NCBI GenBank assembly: GCA_947454525.1
Contig: CANGJM010000011.1
Span: forward strand, 1 to 64,000
Direction: 5' to 3'
DNA: 64,000 nt
Source: Flavobacteriales bacterium
GTDB lineage: Bacteria; Bacteroidota; Bacteroidia; Flavobacteriales_D; Crocinitomicaceae
Positions 8,060 through 16,410 of this stretch are shown here, piece by piece. Numbering within the stretch: the stretch's first letter is position 1; each line of letters begins with the position of its first letter. The position numbers and the translations under genes are program-made. The notes under the pieces are model-generated. The model did not search any database. It saw only the letters and a program-made list of their open reading frames with translations, and was not told the origin of the DNA.

Positions 8060-10449
8060 AATACGTAGCCGAAGGATAATTTCGGATAGACATTCGTTTT
8101 CCAGTTACCTGTATTCGCATAAGCCCCAATACGGGTAAACACGCCAATTCCCATGCTGGATTTTCCACTCACAAACAATCCATTGAAGAGAAGTCCCGCT
8201 TCGTGGAAGCCTTTTGACATTGTATTGAAAGTCATGTTGTGCAGCGATTGATTGGACATCGTTCCGTAACCAAAAGCGTAGTGTATCCCAAATTGCGGTT
8301 CGTTCCATTTCGCTTTCGTGCGTTGTGCATTCAAGATATACCGCAAAAACACGTTTACTTGCTGTTGATGGTAGAATTCTGTTACGTTCACCGTTTCAAA
8401 GGTATTCGCAATGGAAATCGAACGTTTGACATAAGAAGCATTCACCGCTTGCTGGTACAACAAAGGCGTCGGGACATTGGTCCATGCAGCACGGACATTC
8501 CACGTGAAGCGTCCATTTCCTGGGATCGTTGTCACATGGAACATGTTGAATTGAACACGCAGAAAATCCATCGAAGCCAAATCTAGAGAAGGAATGTTCC
8601 ATGCTTTCTCCACTTTGATTTGCAGTTTCGGAAACTTCGCCGGTTTTGGCACGAAAACATCGCCTAGAATGACGCCTTTCTCGCGAATGGCCCATGAAAA
8701 CAAAAGTGAACTCATGAAAGCGGAACTCGATGCTTGTTGCATAAACTGGTATCCATTGGCGAATTGATTTTGCTGGTAATTCAATTCGAGCGTGAAGTGT
8801 TTATTGGCACGGACAATCGTTGAAAACTGAATTCCCGCTTTCTCTTGGTAGGACATGTTATTCACGAAGAGCATGCGTCCGGCGTCTTGAGAATAGAACA
8901 TATTTGTTTTGTAGGAAACGTTCCCTCCTACTTCCACCACGTCATTTGCATAGAACAGCTTCAAGTTGGTTTTCGTCGATGGATCCAAATGAAATTCCAA
9001 GAATCCACCGTATTTGACTTTTTTATCGCCGAAGCCATACGCAACAGAAGCGTTTGCTGTCATCCACGGAAGAAAGCGGTCCGAACTTTCGATTCCCAAT
9101 CCGATGCGTGTTTTCTCAAAAGCATTCACGGCGAATAATTTCGTCGCGTCGATATTCAGGTATCCAAGGGGGATTTTACCCGAAAAAAGCACTTTCAACA
9201 AGCGCAAATAGCGATCTAAATGTTCCTCTTTGGAAAGGCTGTCATTTGAAACGTACGTGTTTTTTTCTTTATCCGTCAAGGCATATGGACGCAAACTATC
9301 CCACTCTTGGTCTTTGACGCGTTCAGATCCAACGGTTGTTTGCACGGCAATGTTGTTAAACTTCACTTTTTCCAATTCCGGCGGATTAAACTGAACGGAC
9401 TCCATGTAGGTAGCACCTTTACCCGAAACAAAAGCCGTTTTTCCTTTGGAAACATTAATCGCAGCAAATACCATCAGCACCTCTGTCGATAATTTCATGG
9501 GAAACCATTTTTTTCCATCGATAAAGGCATATTCTTGAACAACGTTAATGAACATTCCCGTTGAACTCGGTTTAAACGGAGCAGCCATGACCTTTTCGAT
9601 CGCATATCCGTTTGTATTGATGAATAAACGTCCAGACAATCCATCAAAGTCCTTTCCCTTACGTGGACGAAAGAAAATCGTAAACGTCGTATCGCGTCCA
9701 TTGAAGGTCGTATCCTCCAGTACAAACAAATAGCGATTGATTCCACCGAAGGCAATGGGATTGACAAATTGTTCCCCCAGCAATTCCACTTGGTTGTCGT
9801 AAAAGTGAAACGACTGCATGGACTGAGCGAACGTAGAGAACATCGGGTCCGTAAATCCTGAAACTTTGTATGCTTCAACGATTTCTTTTTCCTTGTAGGG
9901 AGGTTCGAAATAATGTTTGGAAGCCGTTTCGATCAAAAACAAATGTTGTCGACCGAAGAATTGCTTCATACTGTAGAGATTGGTATCCGTTTGATCCACG
10001 ACGGTATCCTCGAGGATTTTCCGCGAAGCGTCGTCCAAGTCAAAAACAAATTTGCTGTATTGTTTGGAGATGAATCCATCGTTTTCGAAGGGATGGTTTT
10101 TCATGCGATTCGCTATTACTTGCGCCATGATGCGTTCCGCGGGATTGACTCCAGGTTTCACCACGACTTCTTGCACATTTTGCGCTTTGCTTTTCAGATA
10201 AATTTTACCGTCGACCACTTGATTCAGCACGATGCTTGTGTCGTAAAATCCAGTCGCACGAATCTTCACCCATTGATTGGAGTCCAAGACCGTAAAATAA
10301 CCATCGATATCCGTTAAGCGTGGTGTTTCTTTTTCCGGCATAACCTTCCCAAACGAAACTGGATCCTTGGTTTGTTGATCAAGCAATTGAAATTTCTGTG
10401 CGCTCAATTGAAAAGAAGCGATCAACGTGAACAGTAACAATAGACGCAT
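8056..10449 (-). CDS. DUF5686 outer-membrane protein with carboxypeptidase-like N-terminal domain
   Basis: A large (about 797-residue) outer-membrane protein. The signal peptide MRLLLLFTLIASFQLSAQ is followed by a carboxypeptidase-regulatory-like (CarbopepD_reg_2) beta-sandwich of about 80 residues, then the DUF5686 body, which looks like a long C-terminal beta-barrel with alternating aromatic/polar strands ending in the terminal motif YPKLSFGYVF. The reading frame extends 17 residues further upstream, but the signal peptide and a TATTTTTA box just before it favour the ATG at 10449. Members are common in Bacteroidota near TonB-type genes; the molecular role is unknown to me. Confidence 0.85.
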   Translation of the reverse strand: MRLLLLFTLIASFQLSAQKFQLLDQQTKDPVSFGKVMPEKETPRLTDIDGYFTVLDSNQWVKIRATGFYDTSIVLNQVVDGKIYLKSKAQNVQEVVVKPGVNPAERIMAQVIANRMKNHPFENDGFISKQYSKFVFDLDDASRKILEDTVVDQTDTNLYSMKQFFGRQHLFLIETASKHYFEPPYKEKEIVEAYKVSGFTDPMFSTFAQSMQSFHFYDNQVELLGEQFVNPIAFGGINRYLFVLEDTTFNGRDTTFTIFFRPRKGKDFDGLSGRLFINTNGYAIEKVMAAPFKPSSTGMFINVVQEYAFIDGKKWFPMKLSTEVLMVFAAINVSKGKTAFVSGKGATYMESVQFNPPELEKVKFNNIAVQTTVGSERVKDQEWDSLRPYALTDKEKNTYVSNDSLSKEEHLDRYLRLLKVLFSGKIPLGYLNIDATKLFAVNAFEKTRIGLGIESSDRFLPWMTANASVAYGFGDKKVKYGGFLEFHLDPSTKTNLKLFYANDVVEVGGNVSYKTNMFYSQDAGRMLFVNNMSYQEKAGIQFSTIVRANKHFTLELNYQQNQFANGYQFMQQASSSAFMSSLLFSWAIREKGVILGDVFVPKPAKFPKLQIKVEKAWNIPSLDLASMDFLRVQFNMFHVTTIPGNGRFTWNVRAAWTNVPTPLLYQQAVNASYVKRSISIANTFETVNVTEFYHQQQVNVFLRYILNAQRTKAKWNEPQFGIHYAFGYGTMSNQSLHNMTFNTMSKGFHEAGLLFNGLFVSGKSSMGIGVFTRIGAYANTGNWKTNVYPKLSFGYVF

Positions 10450-10499
10450 GTAGTATTTTTTATTAAAAATAAGGAAAATCTTGTAACGCGAGATGTCCA

Positions 10500-10595
10500 T
10501 CCTGCGGAATACCGCATAGCTGGATTGTTAATTTAAGGTTATATGGTGCCGCAGGATTGCAAATCCAGCGGTGCGAGGAATACTGCACCGCTGAA
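10500..10595. repeat. hairpin repeat, composite copy (GGATT type)
   Basis: The core at 10549-10571 has arms CCGCA..GGATT and AATCC..AGCGG around a GCA loop, with one A-A mismatch in an otherwise 10-bp stem. It is flanked on the left by a piece (10500-10516) that recurs beside other copies, and on the right by a partial inverted piece with GCACCGCT at about 10584-10591. It lies between the DUF5686 start and the NYN region. Confidence 0.75.
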
Positions 10596-10704
10596 TTGAA
10601 AATCTAGTTATTCCTAGACAATAAACGAAAATGAAATACGTTTAAATGAATGTGATTCGTGAATAAAAAATCCATTTTTTTTTAAAAAAAAGTATTGTAG
10701 AGAA

Positions 10705-10839
10705 ATGAAAACAAGAAAAAAAATAGTAATTTTGATGTGTATTGTCCATTGCGTTGGTTTTGTCACCTTTAGTCAAAAGATTAAAGGATTGATAGCGACA
10801 AAAACGAACTTTGGACATTTTTTTTGTACTGAAAGATGA
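10705..10839 (+). CDS. 44-residue signal-peptide-like ORF overlapping the NYN gene start
   Basis: An ATG at 10705 opens a 44-codon frame that begins with a good signal-peptide pattern (MKTRKKIVILMCIVHCVGF, then VTFSQ) and has only about 20 residues after it. Its TGA (10837-10839) overlaps the ATG of the NYN gene (10836) in an ATGA arrangement. It could be a tiny exported peptide coupled to NYN translation, or the remnant 5' end of a decayed secreted-protein gene. No family is recognised, and the size makes a chance frame possible, but the signal peptide is convincing. Confidence 0.4.
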   Translation: MKTRKKIVILMCIVHCVGFVTFSQKIKGLIATKTNFGHFFCTER

Positions 10840-11555
10840 GAACCGCTATTCTAATTGATGGCGGTTTTTTTATTCGAAGGTATAAATACATCAAAGGATT
10901 TCAGGTGAATGACTCGGCCGAAATCATGGCGAAAAACTTGGTTTCCTATTGCTTTCGACATATTCAACGCGTGAATAATTACCGTATTCGGTATCGTCTA
11001 GCTCCAACTGAATTATACCGCATTTTTTACTATGATGCCAATCCATTTGATGGGGACTCACATAATCCGATTTCAAAAAAACCTTTCGATTTCAAGAAAA
11101 CAGATCAATATAAATTTAGACATGAACTTTTTTCGGAATTAAAGCGTCAGCGTAAAATCGCGTTGCGTCTGGGCTTTTTGAAAAACGCATCGAAAAACTG
11201 GGTCATTCGAGCAAGATACACGCATGCTCTGATTAACGGAAAAATGAAAATCGAAGATTTAGGTGAGAATGATATTGAGTTTCCCTTAAATCAAAAAGCT
11301 GTTGACATGAAAATTGGACTCGATATCGCCACATTAGCATTTAGGGAACAAGTCGATCAAATCATTTTAATTGCGGGAGACAGCGACTTTGTCCCAGCGG
11401 CAAAGTTTGCACGAAGAGAAGGAGTGGATTTTATTTTAGACCCAATGTTGAATTATATTGACCCGACCCTCCATGAACATATTGATGGATTAATGACCAT
11501 CAAGAAAATGTTTAGTCAAGAAAACGGGGAATTAGGTGAACAAGAATTTCTGTAA
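10836..11555 (+). CDS. NYN-domain (PIN-like) ribonuclease family protein
   Basis: A 239-residue cytosolic protein of the NYN/DUF88 (LabA-like) family, a PIN-related fold that usually cuts RNA. The acidic metal-binding residues are visible: RTAILIDGGFF (Asp8) at the first strand, QKAVDMKIGLDIA in the middle, and LIAGDSDFVPAAKFARREG near residue 185, the classic NYN active-site end. The central insert with many Lys/Arg could bind RNA. No signal peptide. The ATG overlaps the stop of a short signal-peptide ORF. It sits at the edge of the repeat-rich accessory region, apart from housekeeping genes, so a defence or RNA-quality role is possible but not shown. Confidence 0.85.
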   Translation: MRTAILIDGGFFIRRYKYIKGFQVNDSAEIMAKNLVSYCFRHIQRVNNYRIRYRLAPTELYRIFYYDANPFDGDSHNPISKKPFDFKKTDQYKFRHELFSELKRQRKIALRLGFLKNASKNWVIRARYTHALINGKMKIEDLGENDIEFPLNQKAVDMKIGLDIATLAFREQVDQIILIAGDSDFVPAAKFARREGVDFILDPMLNYIDPTLHEHIDGLMTIKKMFSQENGELGEQEFL

Positions 11556-11562
11556 TTCCCAC

Positions 11563-11585
11563 CCAGGATTGCAAATTCATAGTTG
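11563..11585. repeat. degenerate hairpin-repeat trace
   Basis: AGGATTGCAAATTCA keeps the GGATT-GCA-AAT core of the hairpin family, but the outer arms have decayed. It lies just after the NYN gene stop. Confidence 0.35.
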
Positions 11586-11628
11586 AATGATTTAACACAG
11601 AAAAAACATGCTCAGTTAAAAAAATGCG

Positions 11629-11636
11629 TAATGTTG
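11629..11636 (+). promoter_or_regulatory. putative -7 box 4 nt before heme lipoprotein ATG
   Basis: TAATGTTG (one mismatch to TAnnTTTG) is followed by CACT and the ATG at 11641, the same 4-nt spacing seen at other genes here. Confidence 0.35.
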
Positions 11637-11640
11637 CACT

Positions 11641-12003
11641 ATGAAAAAATACGTGCTTATTTTGTGTTCCTTCAGTTTCTTTTCCTGTGAAAAGGATAAA
11701 GTTCCAACACCAATTGTAGTGGGTCCACCTTGTACCATAAGCGATACCGTTTCCTTTCAAAACGAAGTTTTCCCCATCATCAGCAACTATTGTATTTCGT
11801 GCCACAGTTATCCAGGATCCGGAGGCGTTAATTTAGATTCGTATGCGAACATTCAATCCTTTGCCTTATCCGATCAACTCTACCCAACCTTATTGCACAA
11901 TCCAAATGGCATCATCATGCCACCGTTGCCCGCAATTGGACTCGACTCATGTGAAGTGAAATCCATTAAAAAATGGATCGATCAAGGGGCATTGAATAAT
12001 TAA
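11641..12003 (+). CDS. lipoprotein with c-type heme motif
   Basis: A 120-residue exported protein. The signal peptide ends in SFFSC, so Cys16 is the likely lipidated residue. One CxxCH heme-attachment site occurs as CISCH (residues 51-55) in a context (NEVFPIISNYCISCHSYPGSGGVNLDSY) typical of the small cytochrome-like domains of planctomycete/Bacteroidota type. A probable axial Met lies in NGIIMPP near residue 92. It is a single-heme protein of the envelope; the redox partner is unknown, and no oxidase or reductase genes are adjacent. Standalone transcription, convergent with the first RCC1 gene. Confidence 0.8.
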   Translation: MKKYVLILCSFSFFSCEKDKVPTPIVVGPPCTISDTVSFQNEVFPIISNYCISCHSYPGSGGVNLDSYANIQSFALSDQLYPTLLHNPNGIIMPPLPAIGLDSCEVKSIKKWIDQGALNN

Positions 12004-12008
12004 AAGTG

Positions 12009-12034
12009 AGCGCAGGGTTACAAATTTAGCGATG
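12009..12034. repeat. degenerate hairpin-repeat trace
   Basis: GCGCAGGGTTACAAATTTAG followed by CGATGC resembles the GGATT-type hairpin with several substitutions (GGTT-ACA-AATTT). It lies between the convergent heme lipoprotein and RCC1 genes. Confidence 0.35.
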
Positions 12035-12044
12035 CCTGATGAAC

Positions 12045-13436
12045 TTATTGAATCATGATTTTCTTTACAGAGCCGTTGATATCAAAAAGATAGGTTCCCG
12101 GTAAAAACGAATGGATATCTAGCGTATTGGTTCCCGTTTGGAGGGCATAGTTTCCAACGATTCGTCCAGAAAGATCGCGAAGAATCCCTGTGAAACTTCC
12201 TTCTTCTATGAAAACGTGAAGTTCTGTACTTGCTGGATTTGGATAGACTTGGAAGGTGTTTATTTCCAAGGTGTTTAGGCTTGAAAGATCAGCAATACCG
12301 CAGCTAAATTGACTTGTTGAGGTAGTTGTACCATCTCCATGCTGTCCTACATTATTGGATCCAACTGCACAAATAGACGTGTGATTTACATCTAAAGCAA
12401 GTACATGCGCCCCACTAAAAGTTGAGGAAAACGTAGGGCTTTTTGACAAGGCAAATGAGTTGATGTCTTTATCTAACGTAGAAAGTAAAAATAATGAATT
12501 CTGCGCTTGTGTATTGCCCGTGCCGAGCACGCCTAAGTTGTTGTTTCCCCAGGTGTAGACGTTTTCATCTTCTTTAATTCCGTAACAAAATAAATCACCC
12601 GCTTTGACATCTATCCACTTTGACCCTGGTTCCATTTCGATCGGAACCAACTGATCCCCAATTGCAATACTTCCTAACTGACCAGATCCATTTGAACCAA
12701 ATACCCATAAGGTTGAATCGGACCGAATCGCAGCAGAGGAAAATAACCCTGCAGCGACTGAAACCCAATTGAAGTTTGAACCCGCGCTTTCAAAAACTTG
12801 AATCGGAAGTGTATGTGGATCAGTGGTATTATCTCCTAGCTGTCCAAAGGCGTTATCTCCCCAAGAATAAAGCTTGGCACCATTACCGTTATCAAATAGG
12901 GCTAACGAATGATCAGCCTGAAACGATACTGATTTACATACACCAAGAACATTCACTTGGGTTGGTAAAAGTGCATTTTGTAAACCACCAACACCCAATT
13001 GTCCTGTATAATTCAATCCCCAAGTCCAAAGTGTTCCATCGCTTTTAATTGCTCCGGAATAATAACAACCTGCTTGAATTTGAACCCAAGAAGCTGAATT
13101 ACCCACCTGTTGCGGCAACGATACTGGCATCATGTTTCCGAGTCCGAGTTGTCCAAACTGATTTCCACCCATTGCCCAAAGAGTACTATCTGTTTTAAGC
13201 AACAAAACATGTTCACTACCACAAGAAAGTGTCGCCCATGAGTTGTCTTGACCAATCTGAATCGGAATAACTTCCAAGTTACTTGTTGCAGGATGATCGC
13301 CCCAAACCCATAAGGTACCGTCATTTTTAATTGCCATTGAAAACAACTTTCCGGCACTCACCATTTTCCAAGTGGTTTGGCTTTGAGCATGCATTGAAAA
13401 AAGTATGAATAAGCTAAGGAGGTAAAATGTTTTCAT
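12045..13436 (-). CDS. RCC1-repeat protein with T9SS sorting domain (copy 1)
   Basis: A 463-residue secreted protein. The signal peptide ends at MHAQSQ. Residues about 22-370 are RCC1-type repeats: blocks of about 50 residues containing SDGTLWTWG.N..GQLG, which fold into a beta-propeller. After about residue 385 comes a type A T9SS sorting domain (QVYPNPAS near its start, then a RDLSGR strand and a PGTYLFDI strand), so it is exported by T9SS and probably surface-attached. It is a paralog of the next gene, and the DNA encoding the two sorting domains is nearly identical. The propeller's partner is unknown; in this setting RCC1 repeats are probably not GTPase regulators. Confidence 0.9.
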   Translation of the reverse strand: MKTFYLLSLFILFSMHAQSQTTWKMVSAGKLFSMAIKNDGTLWVWGDHPATSNLEVIPIQIGQDNSWATLSCGSEHVLLLKTDSTLWAMGGNQFGQLGLGNMMPVSLPQQVGNSASWVQIQAGCYYSGAIKSDGTLWTWGLNYTGQLGVGGLQNALLPTQVNVLGVCKSVSFQADHSLALFDNGNGAKLYSWGDNAFGQLGDNTTDPHTLPIQVFESAGSNFNWVSVAAGLFSSAAIRSDSTLWVFGSNGSGQLGSIAIGDQLVPIEMEPGSKWIDVKAGDLFCYGIKEDENVYTWGNNNLGVLGTGNTQAQNSLFLLSTLDKDINSFALSKSPTFSSTFSGAHVLALDVNHTSICAVGSNNVGQHGDGTTTSTSQFSCGIADLSSLNTLEINTFQVYPNPASTELHVFIEEGSFTGILRDLSGRIVGNYALQTGTNTLDIHSFLPGTYLFDINGSVKKIMIQ

Positions 13437-13527
13437 TTGTTCTAGTATTGGTGATTAAATGTACGAAAAAAGTGAAGGATTATTTAAACAAGCTAGTTTT
13501 TAATCAGTTAAAGGATGTGAATCTCAT

Positions 13528-14928
13528 TTACTCCACCACAAACTTCGCCACTGCTCCATTTATTTCAACAAGGTAATTGCCTGGCGAAAACGTGTGGATG
13601 TCGATTGTATTTGTTCCAGCTGTCAATGGAATGTTTGCCAAAACACGTCCAGAAAGATCACGAAGAATCGCTGTGGAACTTCCTTCTTCGATGAAAACGT
13701 GCAGTTCTGTACTCGCTGGATTTGGATAGACTTGGAAGGTGTTTATTTCCAAGGTGCTGACGCTTGAAAGGTCACCGATCCCACATTGAAACGAAGAACT
13801 AGCGGTCGTTGAGCCAAGACCAAGTTGTCCTTGGTAATTTGCGCCAGCGGTACAAATGGAATAACGATCTACAGCAATCCCAACTACATGCTCTCCATAC
13901 AAGGTAGACCCAGATGCATCTGTTGCACCGACTGACAAAGCCAGCGTGGAAAATCCATTGGACTCAGGAGCGAAAAAATTAGCAACTGGACTCGGTGAGG
14001 TTTGTTGCTGTTGCGTTCCTATTCCTAATTCTCCTTGTCCATTATATCCCCAAGACCATGTTTGATTGTCCATTGTTACGCCATAACAAAAACCGGAACC
14101 AGCTATCACACGTTCCCATGTATCTCCATTGCCGATTTGCGTCGGAAGTAACCTTGGCTGTACATCACCCAGTCCTAATTGCCCATTTCCATTAAAGCCC
14201 CAACTCCATGCGGTTCCATCTGTTTGGACACCACAGCTATAAAGGTAACCTGAACTCACATTTTTCCATGTTGTACTTCCAATTTGCAATGGTGTGGAAG
14301 CATCAACTTGAGTATTATCTCCAAGCTGACCAGCAACATTAAATCCCCAAGCAAATAATTGTCCAGTTGTTTTCAACGCCAAGGTATGAGCGCCACCCAA
14401 AGAAGCACTCTGCCAATCGATGTCTGTTCCCACTTGCGTTGGGACACTTGTAACGTTCGTATTCCCAATTCCCAGCTGACCATAGTCGTTGTATCCCCAC
14501 ATCCAAAGTGTTCCATTGCTTTTAATGGCCGCACTATGCGCAAGTCCGGCATAGATGGAAACCCAATCTTGATCTGTTCCAATTTGAACAGGAGTGTCGA
14601 CTTGATTCACTTGATTACTTGAAATTTGTCCGACAGAATTCAAGCCCCAGCCCCACAAGGTTCCATCTGACTTAATCGCAAGCGTGTGAAATGCACCACA
14701 TGCCACCTTAATCCAATTGTGTTCTGTTCCAAGTTGAACAGGCGCTTGTGTTCCAGCATTACCCGTTCCTAGTTGACCACTTCCATTGAAACCCCAACAC
14801 CAAAGTGTGCTGTCTGAACGAAGAGCAAATCCGTATTCTGTTCCAGCACTCACCATTTTCCATGTGGTTTGACTCTTTACAGAAAATGTTAGAGTCAAAA
14901 TCAAACTTAAAGCATATAGAGTTCTCAT
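13528..14928 (-). CDS. RCC1-repeat protein with T9SS sorting domain (copy 2)
   Basis: A 466-residue secreted paralog of the downstream RCC1 gene. A signal peptide ends near FSVKSQ, then about seven RCC1-type repeats (each with LW.WG.N..GQLG), then a type A T9SS sorting domain from about residue 390. The mature N-terminus TTWKMVSAG and the sorting-domain start TLEINTFQVYPNPASTEL are identical in both copies, while the propeller bodies differ in many positions. Both are on the minus strand, separated by 91 bp without an obvious terminator. Role: probable surface or secreted propeller; ligand unknown. Confidence 0.9.
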   Translation of the reverse strand: MRTLYALSLILTLTFSVKSQTTWKMVSAGTEYGFALRSDSTLWCWGFNGSGQLGTGNAGTQAPVQLGTEHNWIKVACGAFHTLAIKSDGTLWGWGLNSVGQISSNQVNQVDTPVQIGTDQDWVSIYAGLAHSAAIKSNGTLWMWGYNDYGQLGIGNTNVTSVPTQVGTDIDWQSASLGGAHTLALKTTGQLFAWGFNVAGQLGDNTQVDASTPLQIGSTTWKNVSSGYLYSCGVQTDGTAWSWGFNGNGQLGLGDVQPRLLPTQIGNGDTWERVIAGSGFCYGVTMDNQTWSWGYNGQGELGIGTQQQQTSPSPVANFFAPESNGFSTLALSVGATDASGSTLYGEHVVGIAVDRYSICTAGANYQGQLGLGSTTASSSFQCGIGDLSSVSTLEINTFQVYPNPASTELHVFIEEGSSTAILRDLSGRVLANIPLTAGTNTIDIHTFSPGNYLVEINGAVAKFVVE

Positions 14929-14986
14929 AGAAAATTGTTTAAGTTAAAATTACGGAATTAAAGGGAATTACTTCATCCTCAAAGTC

Positions 14987-15000
14987 GCACCGCAGGATGA
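14987..15000. repeat. truncated hairpin-repeat trace
   Basis: GCACCGCAGGATGA is the left arm of a GGATT-type element without its right half. A TCATCCT at 14973-14979 is its inverse, so a weak hairpin remains. It lies upstream of the second RCC1 gene. Confidence 0.35.
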
Positions 15001-15050
15001 TTAGTAAATAAATGTACGTAATGTGTTGAAGGAAAGGATGTCAACAGATA

Positions 15051-15074
15051 AAAATTAGAATAAGTTCTAATTTT
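15051..15074. other. AT-rich perfect inverted repeat
   Basis: AAAATTAGAA and TTCTAATTTT are perfect 10-bp arms around a 4-nt TAAG loop. It sits between the divergent RCC1 and AbiF-like genes and could be an operator or weak bidirectional terminator. The rest of the 355-bp gap (14929-15283) is AT-rich apart from the small-RNA region. Confidence 0.5.
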
Positions 15075-15214
15075 ATTATAGACTTTTTTTGCCTTTTCAA
15101 AAAATAAAAGTCAAGAAAGAATAAATTCAATTTTAATCCGTTACATAGTATATTGAAAAATCGAATCATTCAACTTAATTATTTTTTTTTGTGTTTCAAT
15201 CATTTGAAAAATTG

Positions 15215-15222
15215 TAAATTTA
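15215..15222 (+). promoter_or_regulatory. putative -7 box for small RNA upstream of AbiF-like gene
   Basis: TAAATTTA (one mismatch to TAnnTTTG). Transcription would start around 15226-15229, just before the terminator hairpin. No clean -33 element is visible, so a start further upstream is equally possible. Confidence 0.35.
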
Positions 15223-15227
15223 CACTA

Positions 15228-15277
15228 ACAGTACCCATTAGCATACCGTAAGATCTGCTAGTGGGTCATTTTTTTTT
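15228..15277 (+). ncRNA. probable small RNA ending in a rho-independent terminator, AbiF-associated
   Basis: ACCCATTAGCA (15233-15243) and TGCTAGTGGGT (15256-15266) form an 11-bp stem with one G-T pair, around a 12-nt loop, followed by nine T residues (15269-15277). The terminator ends only 6 nt before the ATG of the AbiF-like gene, so it must end some other transcript: either a small RNA made from this gap or an attenuated leader. AbiF-family genes are known to carry an adjacent non-coding RNA (the abiF motif). Boundaries on the 5' side are a guess. Confidence 0.55.
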
Positions 15278-15283
15278 AAGGCT

Positions 15284-16207
15284 ATGGCGAACAAAACTCC
15301 ATTATCCATAGCAGATCAAATTACCTTGTTGAAGAACCGAGGGATGATTTTCAAGGATGAGCAATCTGCACAAAATATTCTAGAATATATTAGTTACTAC
15401 CGTCTTAAAGGATATTGGTGGGACATGCAGGAGGATTCAAGAATGCATAACTTGAAACCCAATACTTATTTTGAAGAAATCGTTGAGCGTTATAACTTCG
15501 ATCGTAAATTGAGATTAATACTTTTTGACGCCGTAGAAAGAATTGAAATTGCCTTACGATCTAAAATGATTTACCATTTATCAATGTCATATGGTAGCTT
15601 GTGGTATTTAGATTCCAAACTGTTTGAAAAAACTAAATTACCATCTGACCTTTCAATTACAATTCATCAAAATATAATTTCCGAACTCAAAAAAGAATTT
15701 CATAGAAGTCAAGAAATATTTATAAAGGATCAAAGATTCAGATTCCCTAATGAAGATTCGGATTCTTGGAAAATTCTAGAAATAGCTTCAATGGGCACCT
15801 TGTCAAAGTTGTACAAAAACCTAGTTCATCAACTTCCTGAAAAATCTGCAATTGCTAAAGAAATGGGATTAAATATGCACAGTGAACTTTCAAGTTGGTT
15901 AGAAGCGATTACATATGTACGAAATATAATTGCTCATCATTCAAGGCTTTGGAGTAGAAATATGGTAAAAATCCCAATTGAAAAAATTAACAACCCGAAA
16001 TCAGATTGGTTAAACGGTTCCCTGACACATGTACAATGCAAAAAACCATTTTTAATCATTACAACAATGATCTATTTGTGCGATGAGATTAGTCCTACGA
16101 ATCAAATAAAAACCAAGATTTTAAATCTATTTAAAATGAATCCGAATCTACCGATTTACAAACTTGGATTTTTAGATAATTGGCAAAAACACCCCGTTTG
16201 GAAATAA
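15284..16207 (+). CDS. Abi_2-family abortive infection protein (AbiF/AbiD-like, HEPN)
   Basis: A 307-residue cytosolic protein of the Abi_2 family. The N-terminus fits the family (TPLSIADQITLLKNRGM, ISYYRLKGYW, FDRKLRLILFDAVERIEIALRSK). Near residue 213, RNIIAHHSRLW gives the HEPN ribonuclease motif R-x4-H (Arg213, His218). Such proteins are thought to cut RNA during phage infection and to be restrained by a neighbouring small RNA. A strong terminator hairpin ends 6 nt before the ATG, matching that layout. Length is normal for the family. It is flanked by hairpin repeats and T9SS genes, in accessory DNA. A phage trigger and toxicity are inferred from the family. Confidence 0.9.
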   Translation: MANKTPLSIADQITLLKNRGMIFKDEQSAQNILEYISYYRLKGYWWDMQEDSRMHNLKPNTYFEEIVERYNFDRKLRLILFDAVERIEIALRSKMIYHLSMSYGSLWYLDSKLFEKTKLPSDLSITIHQNIISELKKEFHRSQEIFIKDQRFRFPNEDSDSWKILEIASMGTLSKLYKNLVHQLPEKSAIAKEMGLNMHSELSSWLEAITYVRNIIAHHSRLWSRNMVKIPIEKINNPKSDWLNGSLTHVQCKKPFLIITTMIYLCDEISPTNQIKTKILNLFKMNPNLPIYKLGFLDNWQKHPVWK

Positions 16208-16221
16208 TTAAGTTCGGAACA

Positions 16222-16407
16222 TGCGCCGCTGGATATGCCTTCCCCGCATCGCAGGATTTGCAATCCTGCGGAAATCAAAAAGACATAAAAGACTTACTTC
16301 ATTTTAGCTTTTTCCAAAATTTTAATTGTTGTTAATAGTACCGCAGCAGTGCAACTGCAGCAGTGCAAAGTGCGGTGTGTGGTACCGCAGGATTGCAAAT
16401 CCAGCGG
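16222..16407. repeat. composite repeat with three hairpins
   Basis: This carries a perfect hairpin (16250-16271, GGATT type, opposite orientation), then an AT-rich block (about 16280-16335) that closely matches the block at 34744-34800 and 36413-36469, then a GCAGT-type hairpin at 16341-16363 and a GGATT-type hairpin at 16385-16407. It fills the gap between the convergent AbiF-like gene and the barrel gene at 16477. Confidence 0.8.
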
Positions 16408-16410
16408 TGC

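Noticed and set aside
12045-14928. RCC1 proteins as Ran-type GTPase regulators
   Set aside because: Signal peptides and T9SS sorting domains show that they are exported; a cytosolic GTPase role is not plausible.
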